A stretch of DNA of 64,000 nucleotides from Rarobacter faecitabidus (GCF_006716265.1 NZ_VFOS01000003.1:62001-126000), one strand, 5' to 3'. Shown: positions 19,801 through 28,129, counted from the first letter of the stretch. Notes: a model not told the origin generated them from the sequence alone. Program-made: numbers and translations.

Positions 19801-21020
19801 GACCCGGACTTGATGAACGCGGTATCGATGGAGCCGCTGAGCTTTTCAAGGTCGCCCTTGAGGTTGTCCATCTTCGTGGCCGCGGTCGTAGCGGCGTAGC
19901 CCTGCTCGGAGACCTTCGCGGTCCAGTTCTCTACCTCTGCTGCACCGTTCTTGTACAGGATCTGCGCGGCAGTGAGCTGGGCGTTGCCGAACATTCGCTT
20001 GAGCGCGGCGTTGCGTTCCTCATCACTGAGGTTTCCGAGCTTCGACTGCAGCTCGCCAGCGAGCGCAGAGATCCCGATGAACTTTCCCTGCGTGTCATAG
20101 GCCGAGATGTTGTACTCATCCATGACCGCCTTAGCCTTCTTCGTCGGCGCGGCCATCGACAACAGCACGCCGCGCAGGCCCGTACCGGCCTTGTCAGCAA
20201 GAAGGCCGTTCTGAGCGAAGTAGGCGAGCGTTCCGGAGGTTTCCTCAAGACTCACATCGAGCGACGCCGCGATCGGTCCGACGTACTCCATCGCAGTCCC
20301 GAAATCCGAGACCTCACCGGCAGCCTTCCCGGCCGAGGCGGCGAGCACATCCGAGATCCGTGTCGCATCCGCGCCGGTCAGGTTGTACTGATTCATCGTC
20401 TTCGCGGTGATCTCCGCAGCGTCAGCCACCTCGAGCTCACCAGCAGCCGCGAGAGACAACGAACCGGTGAGCGCGCCACCGAGTATGTCGTTCGCCTCAA
20501 CGCCGGCCTTCGCGAGTTCCTCGATCGCGTTCGCCGACTCGGTCGCGGAGTACTTGGTGTCGGCGCCCTGACGGATCGCCTCCTCACGCAGCGCCGCCAG
20601 GCTCCCGCGCGCGTCATCACCGGTCGCAGCGACACCCGACATCGCCTCGTCGAAGTCCGCGAACTTCTTCACCGCCACGGCAGTCTGAGCGATCATCATC
20701 CCACCGGCCACCATGGCCCCGCGCGCCACTTGCTCACGAGCCTGCGCGACCTTCTGCTCCGCGCGCTCGACCTGACGCGCGGCAAGTTGGCGATCGCGCA
20801 GCAGTCGCTTCTCGGAATACGAAAGTTCGCCGGTCCCCTCCAGCACTTTCTTCTGCGCATCGAGGGCACGGTCCTCGACTTGCGCGAGCTTTGCCGCCGC
20901 CATCTCGCGATCACGAATCAGGTTCGTCTCGAACGCATTCAACTCCTGGGAGCCGCGCTCAAAAGCCGACGGGTCGAGCCCGATCCGAATCATCACATCA
21001 CGAAATGACGACGACATCAC
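16806..21020 (-). CDS. Phage tail tape measure protein
   Basis: At 1404 aa, the longest phage gene, and it sets tail length. N-terminal residues 1-120 are long coiled coils (NLIRDREMAAAKLAQVEDRALDAQKK). The TP901-type core follows, with DEAMSGVAATGDDARGSLAALREEAIRQG and SAGKAAGEVSDFGTAMEYVG. Hydrophobic segments lie near residues 430-500, then come long helical linkers. Near the C terminus there is a Lys/Ser-rich stretch (KPASKKASSSKKSTPKKTVK) and GGPVQGGQPGRDSVPILAMPGE, often seen at the end of actinophage tape measures. Head-to-tail order supports the call. Confidence 0.95.
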   Translation of the reverse strand: MMSSSFRDVMIRIGLDPSAFERGSQELNAFETNLIRDREMAAAKLAQVEDRALDAQKKVLEGTGELSYSEKRLLRDRQLAARQVERAEQKVAQAREQVARGAMVAGGMMIAQTAVAVKKFADFDEAMSGVAATGDDARGSLAALREEAIRQGADTKYSATESANAIEELAKAGVEANDILGGALTGSLSLAAAGELEVADAAEITAKTMNQYNLTGADATRISDVLAASAGKAAGEVSDFGTAMEYVGPIAASLDVSLEETSGTLAYFAQNGLLADKAGTGLRGVLLSMAAPTKKAKAVMDEYNISAYDTQGKFIGISALAGELQSKLGNLSDEERNAALKRMFGNAQLTAAQILYKNGAAEVENWTAKVSEQGYAATTAATKMDNLKGDLEKLSGSIDTAFIKSGSGANDILRKLTQGAEDVVDAIGSIPEPVLSATSSIVGAGGLVVLGVAGAYKLVKGFKSVKDTLTALNISMRSASLRAGAVGLAVGAGALAFTAWANAAADAKARTEGYLDTLDEVGSQTSATMQKINDALSSDRRDAFDRFFGQDFKSLTTEAEEYGLAVEDLQQYILGNADAIQKVNAGIDAFTAAQGEIRRDDQSNDFVKALDSEASALSDAEKQAALKLEADRKAGIQAQENADATQNVASATDKYREAVEQGTSSSEDYTDALKEQIDAQREAAGVILDQRSAERNYQAAVDDSSKALEDYRKELVDKYQKQRMSESAAKAAAEADIKAGKALDEHTEAGRKNQETLDNIVESTWKQVESERAAGASQDELAALVKRARTQVVKQAEDWGMTKKEAKAYADELGLIPEDIPTRVSLLTGDASDALTKFIQDASGRKIKIKVEANGKTTINTGAGNSKGMASGGPVQGGQPGRDSVPILAMPGEHMWTTSEVDGAGGHSGMFALRAMARAGLLSGLLDGYADGGPVATARSRRDTAKKAASRAREALEVAEAAATRASRKSRDTSSKDKAKKDAAKTANDAAKDALKAARATKREADQEYKDAQEALKRAKSDQAERKTRAAELSVSVRRGEIATSVTSGGGLAQVDQLRSWSVDSALSPSQRKKLKALSEVMETRITSFNTRMEKANSALQEMGSVVESVSGSLSAESSLRDLTSLTSTAGFGAAPSGAAMVTYKTGHKERLKSFSRKLKALAAAGAPASLVKEVAGYGSVDGAALADSLLADQKSLKEMSLLYGDGPESISYWSQQGGQAVSESMGAGGYAAAKALVDTLTAEGVSIGAEIAKGFASAADVTIDTVTGKVTAKPASKKASSSKKSTPKKTVKKKALGGSAQAGEPILVGEGGPEVYWPDRPGHVVSASSTHRVLSALDASLYARPERQLSALSTVDAFRAAMSGMSWRVDVRNEVGGETAAKIVLQGTERARMRGATVRGVPL

Positions 21021-21326
21021 TCACCCCCTACTTCGGTTTGCGCGAATCTCCACAAGGCAGCGCGAGCAAGTGCCCGCCTCGCCGTGCGCTAGCACTACGT
21101 GAGCGCCCGACGCCTTGGCGTCATCACTCGACCTCGCGGTGTCAAGCTGCGCGCACGTCGAGCAGACGTTGACGTGCGTGTGCAGCGGGCCTTCATCGGG
21201 GTGGGAACCGCATCCCGAACAGCGCCTCGCTTCGTATTGCTGCCAGCCGATGGCAGCGGACTGGTCGGCTTTCGACCAGCCCAAGAACTGACTCAGCGGG
21301 ATGCCTCGCGGCCCGCAATAAGCCAT
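21021..21326 (-). CDS. Tail assembly chaperone, frameshift extension (GT part)
   Basis: This frame carries AYCGPRGIPLSQFLGWSKADQ, the conserved C-terminal extension of actinophage tail chaperones, followed by cysteine pairs (CSGCG, CSTC, CSRC) that may bind zinc. It is probably not an independent gene. It is in the -1 frame relative to the upstream chaperone gene and open through the slippery site at 21359-21365, so it should be made as a fusion. The frame remains open upstream of the ATG at 21326 to the slip site. Confidence 0.8.
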   Translation of the reverse strand: MAYCGPRGIPLSQFLGWSKADQSAAIGWQQYEARRCSGCGSHPDEGPLHTHVNVCSTCAQLDTARSSDDAKASGAHVVLAHGEAGTCSRCLVEIRANRSRG

Positions 21327-21352
21327 GCGGGCCGCGAAGGTGTCATCCCGAC

Positions 21353-21826
21353 TCAGCCTTTTGGGACCGAGCGGTACAGGCCGTCGACGTTGAGCTGCAG
21401 CAGCGCGGTGAACAGGTCCGCACGCTCACCACGCGACCACCGATCAGACGCGACCTGCGCGATCCACCAGTCGATGTCCTGCAGGTCCTCGTCGACGGCA
21501 CACGCCGCCGCAAGGACAGGAGTCGCCGCTACCGGGTCGAGATCCCCGCCGGCGCCGTAGTGAGGCGCGAGGAGTCCCTCGTACACGTCGGAACCGAGCG
21601 CCTGGAACACCACCTCGGCATGCTTCGCCTGCCACGCCGACACAGCAGCCTCAAGCTCCGCCTCGAGTTCGGACGTGTCGCCCTGAGACTCCTCCGCGAG
21701 CGCGAGAGCAAGACGACCCTTGGCGCGTTCCATCTCGCTCGCTTCACGGCGAGCGTCCTCGACGGGAATCAGGACGCTCGCCGTGCGGCGGCGCTTGGCC
21801 TCGAGCTGCTCTTTGATGCTTGCCAT
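21353..21826 (-). CDS. Tail assembly chaperone (G part)
   Basis: A 157 aa protein between the major tail protein and tape measure genes, the invariant location of the G/GT tail chaperones. It is helical, with an acidic C-terminal domain (DEDLQDIDWWIAQVASDRWSRGERADLFTALLQLNVDGLY). Its last codons contain a canonical slippery heptamer, so a fraction of ribosomes should produce a longer GT fusion. ATGA overlap with the upstream tail tube gene. Confidence 0.85.
   Translation of the reverse strand: MASIKEQLEAKRRRTASVLIPVEDARREASEMERAKGRLALALAEESQGDTSELEAELEAAVSAWQAKHAEVVFQALGSDVYEGLLAPHYGAGGDLDPVAATPVLAAACAVDEDLQDIDWWIAQVASDRWSRGERADLFTALLQLNVDGLYRSVPKG
21359..21365 (-). promoter_or_regulatory. 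Programmed -1 ribosomal frameshift site
   Basis: The minus strand reads GTC CCA AAA GGC TGA in the zero frame; C-CCA-AAA is a perfect X-XXY-YYZ slippery heptamer three codons before the stop. A -1 slip continues as AGG CTG AGT CGG into the frame encoding the GT extension, with no stop until 21021. This matches the conserved tail-chaperone frameshift of siphophages. Confidence 0.88.
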
Positions 21827-22311
21827 CAGGCAGTCGCCGGAATCTCGACGTCCTCGGCGGGCGGCGCGGTGATCGCGAAGCCGATCGTGAGCTGGAAGCC
21901 CTGATCGCCGGTGGAGCGGACCTTGCCGACTGAGGTCACTCGGACCGGGAAGACGTCCATCGGCTGGTCCTCAACGTCGCCACCGTCCATGAAGATCAGA
22001 TAGCCGTCGGTGTCGCGCGGGAGCTGCTTGCGCAGGTCGTCGCCCTCGAGGTCCGCGTACACGGTGAGGGTCGAGTCCTCGGAGTTGATCCGACCCGGGA
22101 TCTTCGCGACGAACCGGCGGCCGTAGTCCGGGACGTCGATCGTCCCACCGGAGGTGTTGAAGCCACTGATGTCAGCGACCTCATCCTGAATCTCGAGTGC
22201 CGCGGTGAGTTCGGCGCGGGTGATGACTTCGGGATCCGCGAGCGTAGTCGCGAAGAGGATCTTGGTGATCCCGACCGCGAAATACCGCTTCGTGGCGTTG
22301 GCTTTCGTCAT
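21826..22311 (-). CDS. Major tail (tube) protein
   Basis: A 161 aa protein starting MTKANATKRYFAVGITKILF. The domain (ISGFNTSGGTIDVPDYGRRFVAKIPGRINSEDSTLTVYADLEGDDL, then FPVRVTSVGKVRSTGDQGFQLTIGFAITAPP) is the beta-sandwich pattern of siphophage tail tube proteins. Its location just upstream of the tail chaperones supports this. It is preceded by a hairpin at 22345-22373. Confidence 0.85.
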   Translation of the reverse strand: MTKANATKRYFAVGITKILFATTLADPEVITRAELTAALEIQDEVADISGFNTSGGTIDVPDYGRRFVAKIPGRINSEDSTLTVYADLEGDDLRKQLPRDTDGYLIFMDGGDVEDQPMDVFPVRVTSVGKVRSTGDQGFQLTIGFAITAPPAEDVEIPATA

Positions 22312-22344
22312 GATGCTGCCCTCCTAGGCGTGTTCTGGGAATGG

Positions 22345-22373
22345 CGAAGGGCCCGCACAAGGCGGGCCCTTCG
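22345..22373. terminator. Hairpin upstream of the tail tube gene
   Basis: Perfect 12 bp arms CGAAGGGCCCGC and its complement (22345-22356, 22362-22373) around a 5 nt loop. It lies between the 75 aa gene and the tail tube gene. There is no T-run, so it may be an attenuator or an mRNA processing or stability element rather than a strong terminator. Confidence 0.5.
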
Positions 22374-22391
22374 GGAATTCAGTGTGGGTTG

Positions 22392-22619
22392 TTACTTCTT
22401 GGTCTTCGCGCGGCTTGCCGACGGTTCGACATCTGCCGGGTTGGTGACGTCGGGCGACGGCGGTTCGACTTTTTCCGGGTCGGTGACGTCGGGCAACGGT
22501 GCGGCGGTAAGGGCGCCTTCACGCCAGCCTGCTTCTTTCCACTTCGGCACGGAGGTCGCCGGGACGAGCGATTCGCGCCGGAGTGTTGGGTGGTGGATTG
22601 TGACGAACTTGGTGGCCAT
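22392..22619 (-). CDS. Small phage head-tail region protein (75 aa)
   Basis: Starts MATKFVTIHHPTLRRESLVP. The N-terminal 35 residues look folded, and the rest is a Pro/Asp-rich repeat (DVTDPEKVEPP, DVTNPADVEP) ending SRAKTKK. Proteins of this type are common between connector and tail tube genes in actinophages. Role unknown. Confidence 0.65.
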   Translation of the reverse strand: MATKFVTIHHPTLRRESLVPATSVPKWKEAGWREGALTAAPLPDVTDPEKVEPPSPDVTNPADVEPSASRAKTKK

Positions 22620-22633
22620 GATGGTCCTCCCTT

Positions 22634-23080
22634 TCAGGTTGATGATGCGATTTTCGCGATCATGTCGTCCGCGACCTTCTCGATCTTGTCGTTCAGCTCG
22701 ATCCGGGTGTCACGCACGGCAGGTGCCATGTAAGGACGCGCCTTCTGCTTGACCCACTCGCGCTTGTTGCCGAACACAGGGTGCTCGAACATGCCGCCTT
22801 GCGCCGTGATGCCCTCCATCACTCGGGCGTGCGGAGCCTTCGCGAGCGACGCCCGCAGGATGATGCGAGGACGGGACGATCGGAACGAGACCTGCAGCGA
22901 GATCGACGACGGAATCCGAGACGAAAACGATGCGTTCGAGATCGCGCGCTGCTCGGTGTCCCTCCCGGCCTCCGTCAGGGCCCGACGCGAGAGTTTGCGG
23001 AACTCCCGGGGAGCGTCCTGCAGCGCCGCTGTCAGGCGCTTCAACGCGTCGAACTTGTATTCGACGGTCGCGCCGCTCAC
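22634..23080 (-). CDS. HK97 gp10-like head-tail protein
   Basis: A 148 aa protein starting from GTG 23080 (MSGATVEYKFDALKRLTAAL). The pattern of an N-terminal helix, then RALTEAGRDTEQRAISNASF and a basic beta region (MEGITAQGGMFEHPVFGNKREWV), matches the gp10-like tail-completion family. GTGA overlap with the upstream gene. It would act at the head-tail neck. Confidence 0.75.
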   Translation of the reverse strand: MSGATVEYKFDALKRLTAALQDAPREFRKLSRRALTEAGRDTEQRAISNASFSSRIPSSISLQVSFRSSRPRIILRASLAKAPHARVMEGITAQGGMFEHPVFGNKREWVKQKARPYMAPAVRDTRIELNDKIEKVADDMIAKIASST

Positions 23081-23532
23081 AGCAACCCCGCGCCGGAGAT
23101 GTAGAACTGCACGACCAGGGATGCACCCTGGTCAGTCTGATACGGCAGCCAGGACACGTCCCCGTCCATCCCTGCGCGATCCCAGATCCCGGCATGCACC
23201 TGCTCGGCGCTCACGCCGGCGTCGATCGCGCCGAGGATCGCTACCGCCTTCGCGCGCAGAGCGGACATGTCGTCCATGCCGGTGAAAAGCGACAGCATGA
23301 AACCGACCGACCAGTCCTCACGCTGCCGGATGCCACCTCGGCCCTGCTGCGCTGTCACCGTCGAGTTGTAGCCAGACCGTTCCCCCTCAGGCATGCCGAC
23401 GAACAGCGCGTCGTCATCGGTCTCACCGATGATCGGCCCGTCGACCACCTGCACGCCCGGCGCTGCGGCCACGCAGATCTCCACGAGACGTTCCACGACC
23501 GCGGCTATCCGCGTCAGAGGCTGCTTGTCCAT
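23077..23532 (-). CDS. Phage tail terminator-like protein
   Basis: A 151 aa protein starting MDKQPLTRIAAVVERLVEIC. ADDALFVGMPEGE and WSVGFMLSLFTGMDDMSALRAKAVAILGAIDAGV give the alpha-beta pattern of tail terminator or minor capsid-neck proteins (gpU-like). It sits between the gp6-like connector and the gp10-like protein, as expected. Start ATG 23532 was preferred to the longer frame. Confidence 0.65.
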   Translation of the reverse strand: MDKQPLTRIAAVVERLVEICVAAAPGVQVVDGPIIGETDDDALFVGMPEGERSGYNSTVTAQQGRGGIRQREDWSVGFMLSLFTGMDDMSALRAKAVAILGAIDAGVSAEQVHAGIWDRAGMDGDVSWLPYQTDQGASLVVQFYISGAGLL

Positions 23533-23533
23533 G

Positions 23534-24085
23534 TCAGATCGTCGGCAACAGATACGGTGCGACGATCTCCGCCGCACGGTTCGGAATCGCGAAACCCGTC
23601 TTGCCCGACGTGTCCGCGACCGGAGTGATCGCCCCAGCCTGCTTCCCGGCGCCGCGCCGCGGCGTGAACAGTTGGGAGCCGACGAGCTTGATCGCCAGGC
23701 GCATGCTGTCTGCCGGCAAGACCCGCGGCCGCACCGTCACCGCGTACGCCCCGGCCTCAACCGATGACAGCGTGACGATCGCGGCCGCGAGCCGCACCGA
23801 CGTCGGCGTGACTTCGACCCCACTCGGAGAGACCACCGACACCACCTCCTGCAGGTCGAACGCCGGCAAGAGGAGACTCGACCCGCGCGGCTCCACCCGA
23901 TAGGTGACCTCGTCGACGCCGAGCGGCCCAACCGCACCCTCGCACCACGAGATCGCAGAGTTCAACGCCTCATCGAGCGCCGGGCCGTTCGAGGCGTCAT
24001 CCGCCCACGCAGCCACCTTGAGATAGTCCGCGAAGTCTTTCAACGTCACGAACCGCTCATCAGGGTCAGGCGGAGTCCACGCCAT
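23534..24085 (-). CDS. Head-tail connector, gp6-like
   Basis: A 183 aa protein starting MAWTPPDPDERFVTLKDFADYL. The N-terminal helical domain (SNGPALDEALNSAISWCEGAVG) is followed by a beta domain, as in gp6/gp15-type adaptor proteins that bind below the portal. Its location right after the capsid region supports it. Confidence 0.75.
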   Translation of the reverse strand: MAWTPPDPDERFVTLKDFADYLKVAAWADDASNGPALDEALNSAISWCEGAVGPLGVDEVTYRVEPRGSSLLLPAFDLQEVVSVVSPSGVEVTPTSVRLAAAIVTLSSVEAGAYAVTVRPRVLPADSMRLAIKLVGSQLFTPRRGAGKQAGAITPVADTSGKTGFAIPNRAAEIVAPYLLPTI

Positions 24086-24091
24086 GAGCGA

Positions 24092-24436
24092 CTACGCCTC
24101 AGCCTTGCCCGCGGCGTCGTCGGCGTCGCCACCCTCAACCGTGCCCGCGGCGTCGCCCTTTACTTCCGGGTCGGCGGCCGAAGTGTCGGAGGGTTTGACT
24201 GCACCTCTCGGCGAGCCCTTGCGCGTGGTCGAGGGCTGCTGGTCACCCTGCAGTTCGACCTTTTCGGCGGGAGCATCGAGGGATGGCAGCTTCTTCAACT
24301 GCTCCTCGACCTGCTTGGCTCGCTTGGTCAAACCTCGCGAGACGTAGCCCTGCCGCTCCGACTCGAGCGCCGCACGAAGGTGCTCACGATCGGCTACTGC
24401 AGCTCGTGCCTCAGCCGCTTCCTTTGCTGACGTCAT
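24092..24436 (-). CDS. Small phage head-region protein (114 aa)
   Basis: MTSAKEAAEARAAVADREHL begins a charged coiled-coil segment (RGLTKRAKQVEEQLKKLPS), followed by a low-complexity Asp/Gly/Pro tail. Positioned directly after the capsid gene; similar Lys/Glu-rich proteins occur there in many actinophages. Role unknown. Confidence 0.6.
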   Translation of the reverse strand: MTSAKEAAEARAAVADREHLRAALESERQGYVSRGLTKRAKQVEEQLKKLPSLDAPAEKVELQGDQQPSTTRKGSPRGAVKPSDTSAADPEVKGDAAGTVEGGDADDAAGKAEA

Positions 24437-24499
24437 CAGATCGTCCTTTCCATCCGGTGGGGTGTGGGGACGCCGCGGCGCGACGTCCCCACACGGTGA

Positions 24500-25924
24500 C
24501 TAGAAGACCGGGGCGACCAGGCCGGTGCCGGTGATCTTCTGGTGGACGGCCTTGGGCGAGCCCTGGTCGTCGACCACCCGGTTGAACACGGCCGCGTAGT
24601 AGCCCCACACGACCAGGTCGATACCGAGCTTCTTGGCCTGCGGCTGGTCGGCACGGATGAACAGCGGCGCCGAGGGGTCTTCCCACAGGTGCGCTTCCTG
24701 CCGAGCGACCACGACCACGACGTCCTCGTTGGTGCCCGCGCCGAGGTTGTTCGGCAGGTTGTTGTCCGTGATGATGTCGCCACCGTTGGGCAGGTGTCCG
24801 CGAACGCCAGACTTGTACGGGTTCTCCGCGTTGGTGCCGAGGTTGAGCTGCGGAGCGCCGCCAGTCGCGAGGATCGGCCACTTGTCCGTGAACTGATTCT
24901 GCAGCCACGTGTAACGGCGGCCGCGCATCAGAATGAACAGATCGTCGTCGTCCAGGTCCTGCAGGACGTCCTCGACGTTCGCCGTGCCCTGCAGGATCTT
25001 GGCATACAGCTCGAGCGCGGTCGGGTCCGCGTCGGTGTACGTGACCGCGTTCGACACAGCCAGCAGGCCGGTGGTGGCCCGGTTGATCAGCTGGCTGTCG
25101 AGGTTCTGGTCGTACGCCTTGAGGATGTCCCCGAGCACGATGTCCTCGATGCCGATACCACGGTCGACCGCCTGGCGGGAGATCGTCTGGGAACCGGCCG
25201 CGGTGCGGATCCGCGATGAGATCAGCTCGTCCTCGTAGTCCGTCTCGGACACGGTGTCGAGTTCCGACACCTGATCGGCGACGGTGGTCTTCGCCTTCTG
25301 CCGCGGGATGTAGATATCCATGCCCGTGGCCGGCAGCGTGTGCTTGCGGCAGGCGTCCGCGAACTTACGGCCCGGACGTCCCTTCGGTGCGTACAGCTCG
25401 ACCAGGTACTGCGGGACAACCGTGCCCGGAGCGCCGCCCGTGGTCACCCCGCGCTCGACCGTCGCACCGCGTAGCACGCGCTCTTCGGCCATGTGACGGT
25501 TGAGACGCTCGCGCGCCGCCTGATTCCCGAGGAACGAGCCGGTGACGTCACGCAGGAACTGCAAGCCCTGCGGGTCCTGATCCTCGCGATAGGTCCGAGG
25601 CTCACTCGTGACCTGAGTCGCACTGCGGTCCTGGACAGTGCCGTCACCGACGTCGCGGGTCTGCGGCACCTCGCTGGTGCGCGACTGGAGCGAGTCGAGT
25701 TCGGCCTGACGGGCCTGCTCTTCCTCGAGATCCGTCACACGTGCTCGAGCCGTCTCGATCTGCTCATCGAGCCCGGCGCGAGCAGTGCGGAGTTCGCTGA
25801 TCTGCTCGGCCGACGGCGACGCCGAAGCCGAGAGTTCAAGGAATCGGTTGGCGATGTCATTGCGCTGAGAGATCAGCGCGTTGACGTTGTCTCGGGCCTG
25901 CTTCAAAAGAGCCGCGAAATTCAT
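24500..25924 (-). CDS. Major capsid protein, HK97 fold
   Basis: A 474 aa precursor. Residues ~1-100 form a coiled coil (DEQIETARARVTDLEEEQARQAELDS), the expected delta/scaffolding segment removed by the protease. The body has the HK97-type signals QTISRQAVDRGIGIEDIVLGDILKAYDQNLDSQLINRA and a C-terminal AVFNRVVDDQGSPKAVHQKITGTGLVAPVF. It follows the prohead protease, as in HK97-like phages. Confidence 0.9.
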   Translation of the reverse strand: MNFAALLKQARDNVNALISQRNDIANRFLELSASASPSAEQISELRTARAGLDEQIETARARVTDLEEEQARQAELDSLQSRTSEVPQTRDVGDGTVQDRSATQVTSEPRTYREDQDPQGLQFLRDVTGSFLGNQAARERLNRHMAEERVLRGATVERGVTTGGAPGTVVPQYLVELYAPKGRPGRKFADACRKHTLPATGMDIYIPRQKAKTTVADQVSELDTVSETDYEDELISSRIRTAAGSQTISRQAVDRGIGIEDIVLGDILKAYDQNLDSQLINRATTGLLAVSNAVTYTDADPTALELYAKILQGTANVEDVLQDLDDDDLFILMRGRRYTWLQNQFTDKWPILATGGAPQLNLGTNAENPYKSGVRGHLPNGGDIITDNNLPNNLGAGTNEDVVVVVARQEAHLWEDPSAPLFIRADQPQAKKLGIDLVVWGYYAAVFNRVVDDQGSPKAVHQKITGTGLVAPVF

Positions 25925-26025
25925 GATTGTTCCTCTTTCGGGAGTTGTCGTTGCTGTGACAGCGACAGGCGGTCACCGGACAGTCCGTGGAGCATCCGGC
26001 CCTTACGCGACGCTTGCGAAGCCGA

Positions 26026-26778
26026 TCAGATGAACGGCAGAACCCGGACGTCGTCCGACGTGACCCGGGGAGAAGGAGTAGCCGACCGTGCCTGCAAGTC
26101 AGCCAAGATAGTGAGTGCGGTAGCGTCGTCGACGCCGCGCACGAGCTCGCGCACATCCGCAGCGCGCAGACCAGCGCCGACCGTGTACGGGTTCGCGCCG
26201 TACGCGACGATCGCCACATCGCCACGGTGAATGTCGACCTCCGTGATGCGGTACTCCGTGTAGTCCGGCGACCACTGACCGCGCACGATGCGGAACTTGA
26301 AACTCATCTCATCGATGAGCCCGCTGCGAAGTTTCGGCGCGATGTAAGCGACATCCGGATCCGCCGCGTCCAGTGCCGGCGCCTCCACACGCAAACCGAT
26401 CTCGTCCTCCGCGAGCGCGAGGGTTCCGTTCGTCGTTCGGGCGATGCGGCGCAGTGAGTCGTGCTGCAGGACGAGAGGCACGTCAAGGTCGGCCCGGGCG
26501 AGCGAGTTGGCTGCGGCACCGGCTGCGACAATCTCGGTGTAAGGGCCGTAGAAATCCCACATTTCGTAACCGCGTTCGTAAACGCTTGCGTAGCCGGAGA
26601 AATGCAGGCCGGTGCCGTCACCGGTCTCGCGCAGTTGCAGGCCACGCGTCGGTGCCGGCGCGAAAGCGCCCGAATCACTGTTCTCTGCACAGCGGCGCTT
26701 GGACGGGCGGTCAGGTGGTGCTGCGACGCATGCAGCGCGCCGTTCCCCAGCCTCGCGCAGGAGTGTCTCGTGGTCCAT
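26026..26778 (-). CDS. Prohead protease
   Basis: A 250 aa S78-type serine protease that matures the capsid. FSGYASVYERGYEMWDFYGPYTEIVAAGA (~residues 57-87), LVLQHDSLRRIARTTNGTLALAEDEIGLRVEA with the catalytic His, and GLIDEMSFKFRIV with the Ser define the family. It starts one codon overlapping the portal stop and is followed by the capsid gene after ~100 bp. Confidence 0.9.
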   Translation of the reverse strand: MDHETLLREAGERRAACVAAPPDRPSKRRCAENSDSGAFAPAPTRGLQLRETGDGTGLHFSGYASVYERGYEMWDFYGPYTEIVAAGAAANSLARADLDVPLVLQHDSLRRIARTTNGTLALAEDEIGLRVEAPALDAADPDVAYIAPKLRSGLIDEMSFKFRIVRGQWSPDYTEYRITEVDIHRGDVAIVAYGANPYTVGAGLRAADVRELVRGVDDATALTILADLQARSATPSPRVTSDDVRVLPFI

Positions 26779-27938
26779 CAGGAACCTCCCGTGATCTGTG
26801 ATTGATTGCGAGTCCGCACACCGAACAGGCGCTCGAACTGGACGTACTGCTGCTCCGTGAGCTCTGGGCGGTCCTCGAGCGTGCGGATCTCGTCCGGGGT
26901 GATCGAGCGGGACTCGATCTTGAGCTTGAGGACCTCTGCGCGCGTCTTGGGGTCCATCGCCAGGACTGCATCTCGATTCAGCTTCACGAACCGAGATCCC
27001 GGCGCGACTCGTGACAAAGCGTCCTCACGGCGTTTGACTGCGCCGCCGAGGTTCATCACCATCAGTTGCACGTTGCGTTCGGTGATGTTCGCGTAGTTGA
27101 TCGTGGAGGAATCCACGTGGACGTCGACGAGGTCCGCCGGCACACCGAAGAAGCGGGTGAGTTCCAGGTCGGTGTAGTTCTGCTGCTCGAGGAACTGAGC
27201 CTCTGCAGCCTTCGCGGACAGCGGCTTGTATTCCCAGTCTCTGCCCGTCACGAAGACGTCGCCGGTGGACATTGACGCGGCGAAGCGCTCCTTGATCGCC
27301 TGCGCCTGGTCGCTCTCCACTTTGACTTCGCTGTTTCGCAAATGCGCGGAAGGCGATGCGCCGTTCTCGAACCAGTCGACGGCGAACTGGGCTGCGGCCT
27401 GCGCGCCGGCGACCGTCAAAGCGGAGTAGGCGATCGGCGACAGGCCGATAGGCAACCCAGGGTAGGTGAACTGGCGTTCGTGCCAGATGAATCGGGAATC
27501 GACCTTCTCGCCGGCCACCCTGTATTCGACGATCAGGCCGTTCTTGATTCGGGCGACCACGTCCATCGTGTCGACCAGGTCGACTCGTGCCGGTTTACCT
27601 GCAGCGTCGACCTTCTTGACGATCCCGAACGCGTTTCCGTGCTGGTCGAGGGAGACCTGCGAGGAGTAGATCCACTCGCCGATCGGCATCGGCTGACCGT
27701 CAGAGATCTGCGACGGCTCCACCAACAGCGGCGGCGGATTCACGGCCACGGACAGTCCAGCGACTTTCGTGAAGACATCGACCGGCATCATCGAGATCAG
27801 ATCCGCGCGCAGACGCTGCGCCGCCCACACCACCGACTGCGCGAGTGCGCCGCCAGGGCCGCGCGAACCACCCGACCGCGAAAACCGCGACGGGACGAGC
27901 ATCTGCGTGCTGGCTTCACGCCGACGGAAGAGACTCAT
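26778..27938 (-). CDS. Portal protein
   Basis: A 386 aa dodecameric portal of the HK97 family. Motifs: AQSVVWAAQRLRADLISMMPVDVF near the N terminus, AVDWFENGASPSAHLRNSEVKVESDQAQAIKERFA in the middle, and DLELTRFFGVPADLVDVHVDSSTINYANITERNVQLM, the highly conserved portal core. I chose ATG 27938 (MSLFRRREAST); the frame upstream is open but overlaps other genes and is not portal-like. Confidence 0.92.
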   Translation of the reverse strand: MSLFRRREASTQMLVPSRFSRSGGSRGPGGALAQSVVWAAQRLRADLISMMPVDVFTKVAGLSVAVNPPPLLVEPSQISDGQPMPIGEWIYSSQVSLDQHGNAFGIVKKVDAAGKPARVDLVDTMDVVARIKNGLIVEYRVAGEKVDSRFIWHERQFTYPGLPIGLSPIAYSALTVAGAQAAAQFAVDWFENGASPSAHLRNSEVKVESDQAQAIKERFAASMSTGDVFVTGRDWEYKPLSAKAAEAQFLEQQNYTDLELTRFFGVPADLVDVHVDSSTINYANITERNVQLMVMNLGGAVKRREDALSRVAPGSRFVKLNRDAVLAMDPKTRAEVLKLKIESRSITPDEIRTLEDRPELTEQQYVQFERLFGVRTRNQSQITGGS

Positions 27939-28129
27939 CGACGTGCCCGCTTCCGCGCCGACCTGCGTCGTGGCAGGTCGACCAGCCACGAGACCGCCAC
28001 CAGGCCCACACCTGCAACGAACACACCGGCCGGTGTCCACCATGCGCCTGCAGCGAGCGCGAGCGCAATGACGATGAGAACAGCTCCGAGGAGATCTAGC
28101 ACTGTCGTGATCAATGAATGCACACTCAC
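27935..28129 (-). CDS. Small phage membrane protein (64 aa)
   Basis: GTG-started protein (MSVHSLITTVLDLLGAVLIV) with two hydrophobic segments and a basic tail (DLPRRRSARKRARR). It sits between terminase and portal with overlaps at both ends (GTGA and ATGA). Such small membrane proteins are common here in actinophages; role unknown. Confidence 0.6.
   Translation of the reverse strand: MSVHSLITTVLDLLGAVLIVIALALAAGAWWTPAGVFVAGVGLVAVSWLVDLPRRRSARKRARR

Noticed and set aside
19449-21008. 519-codon rightward open frame opposite the tape measure gene
   Set aside because: Complement of coiled-coil codons; the tape measure assignment is far stronger.
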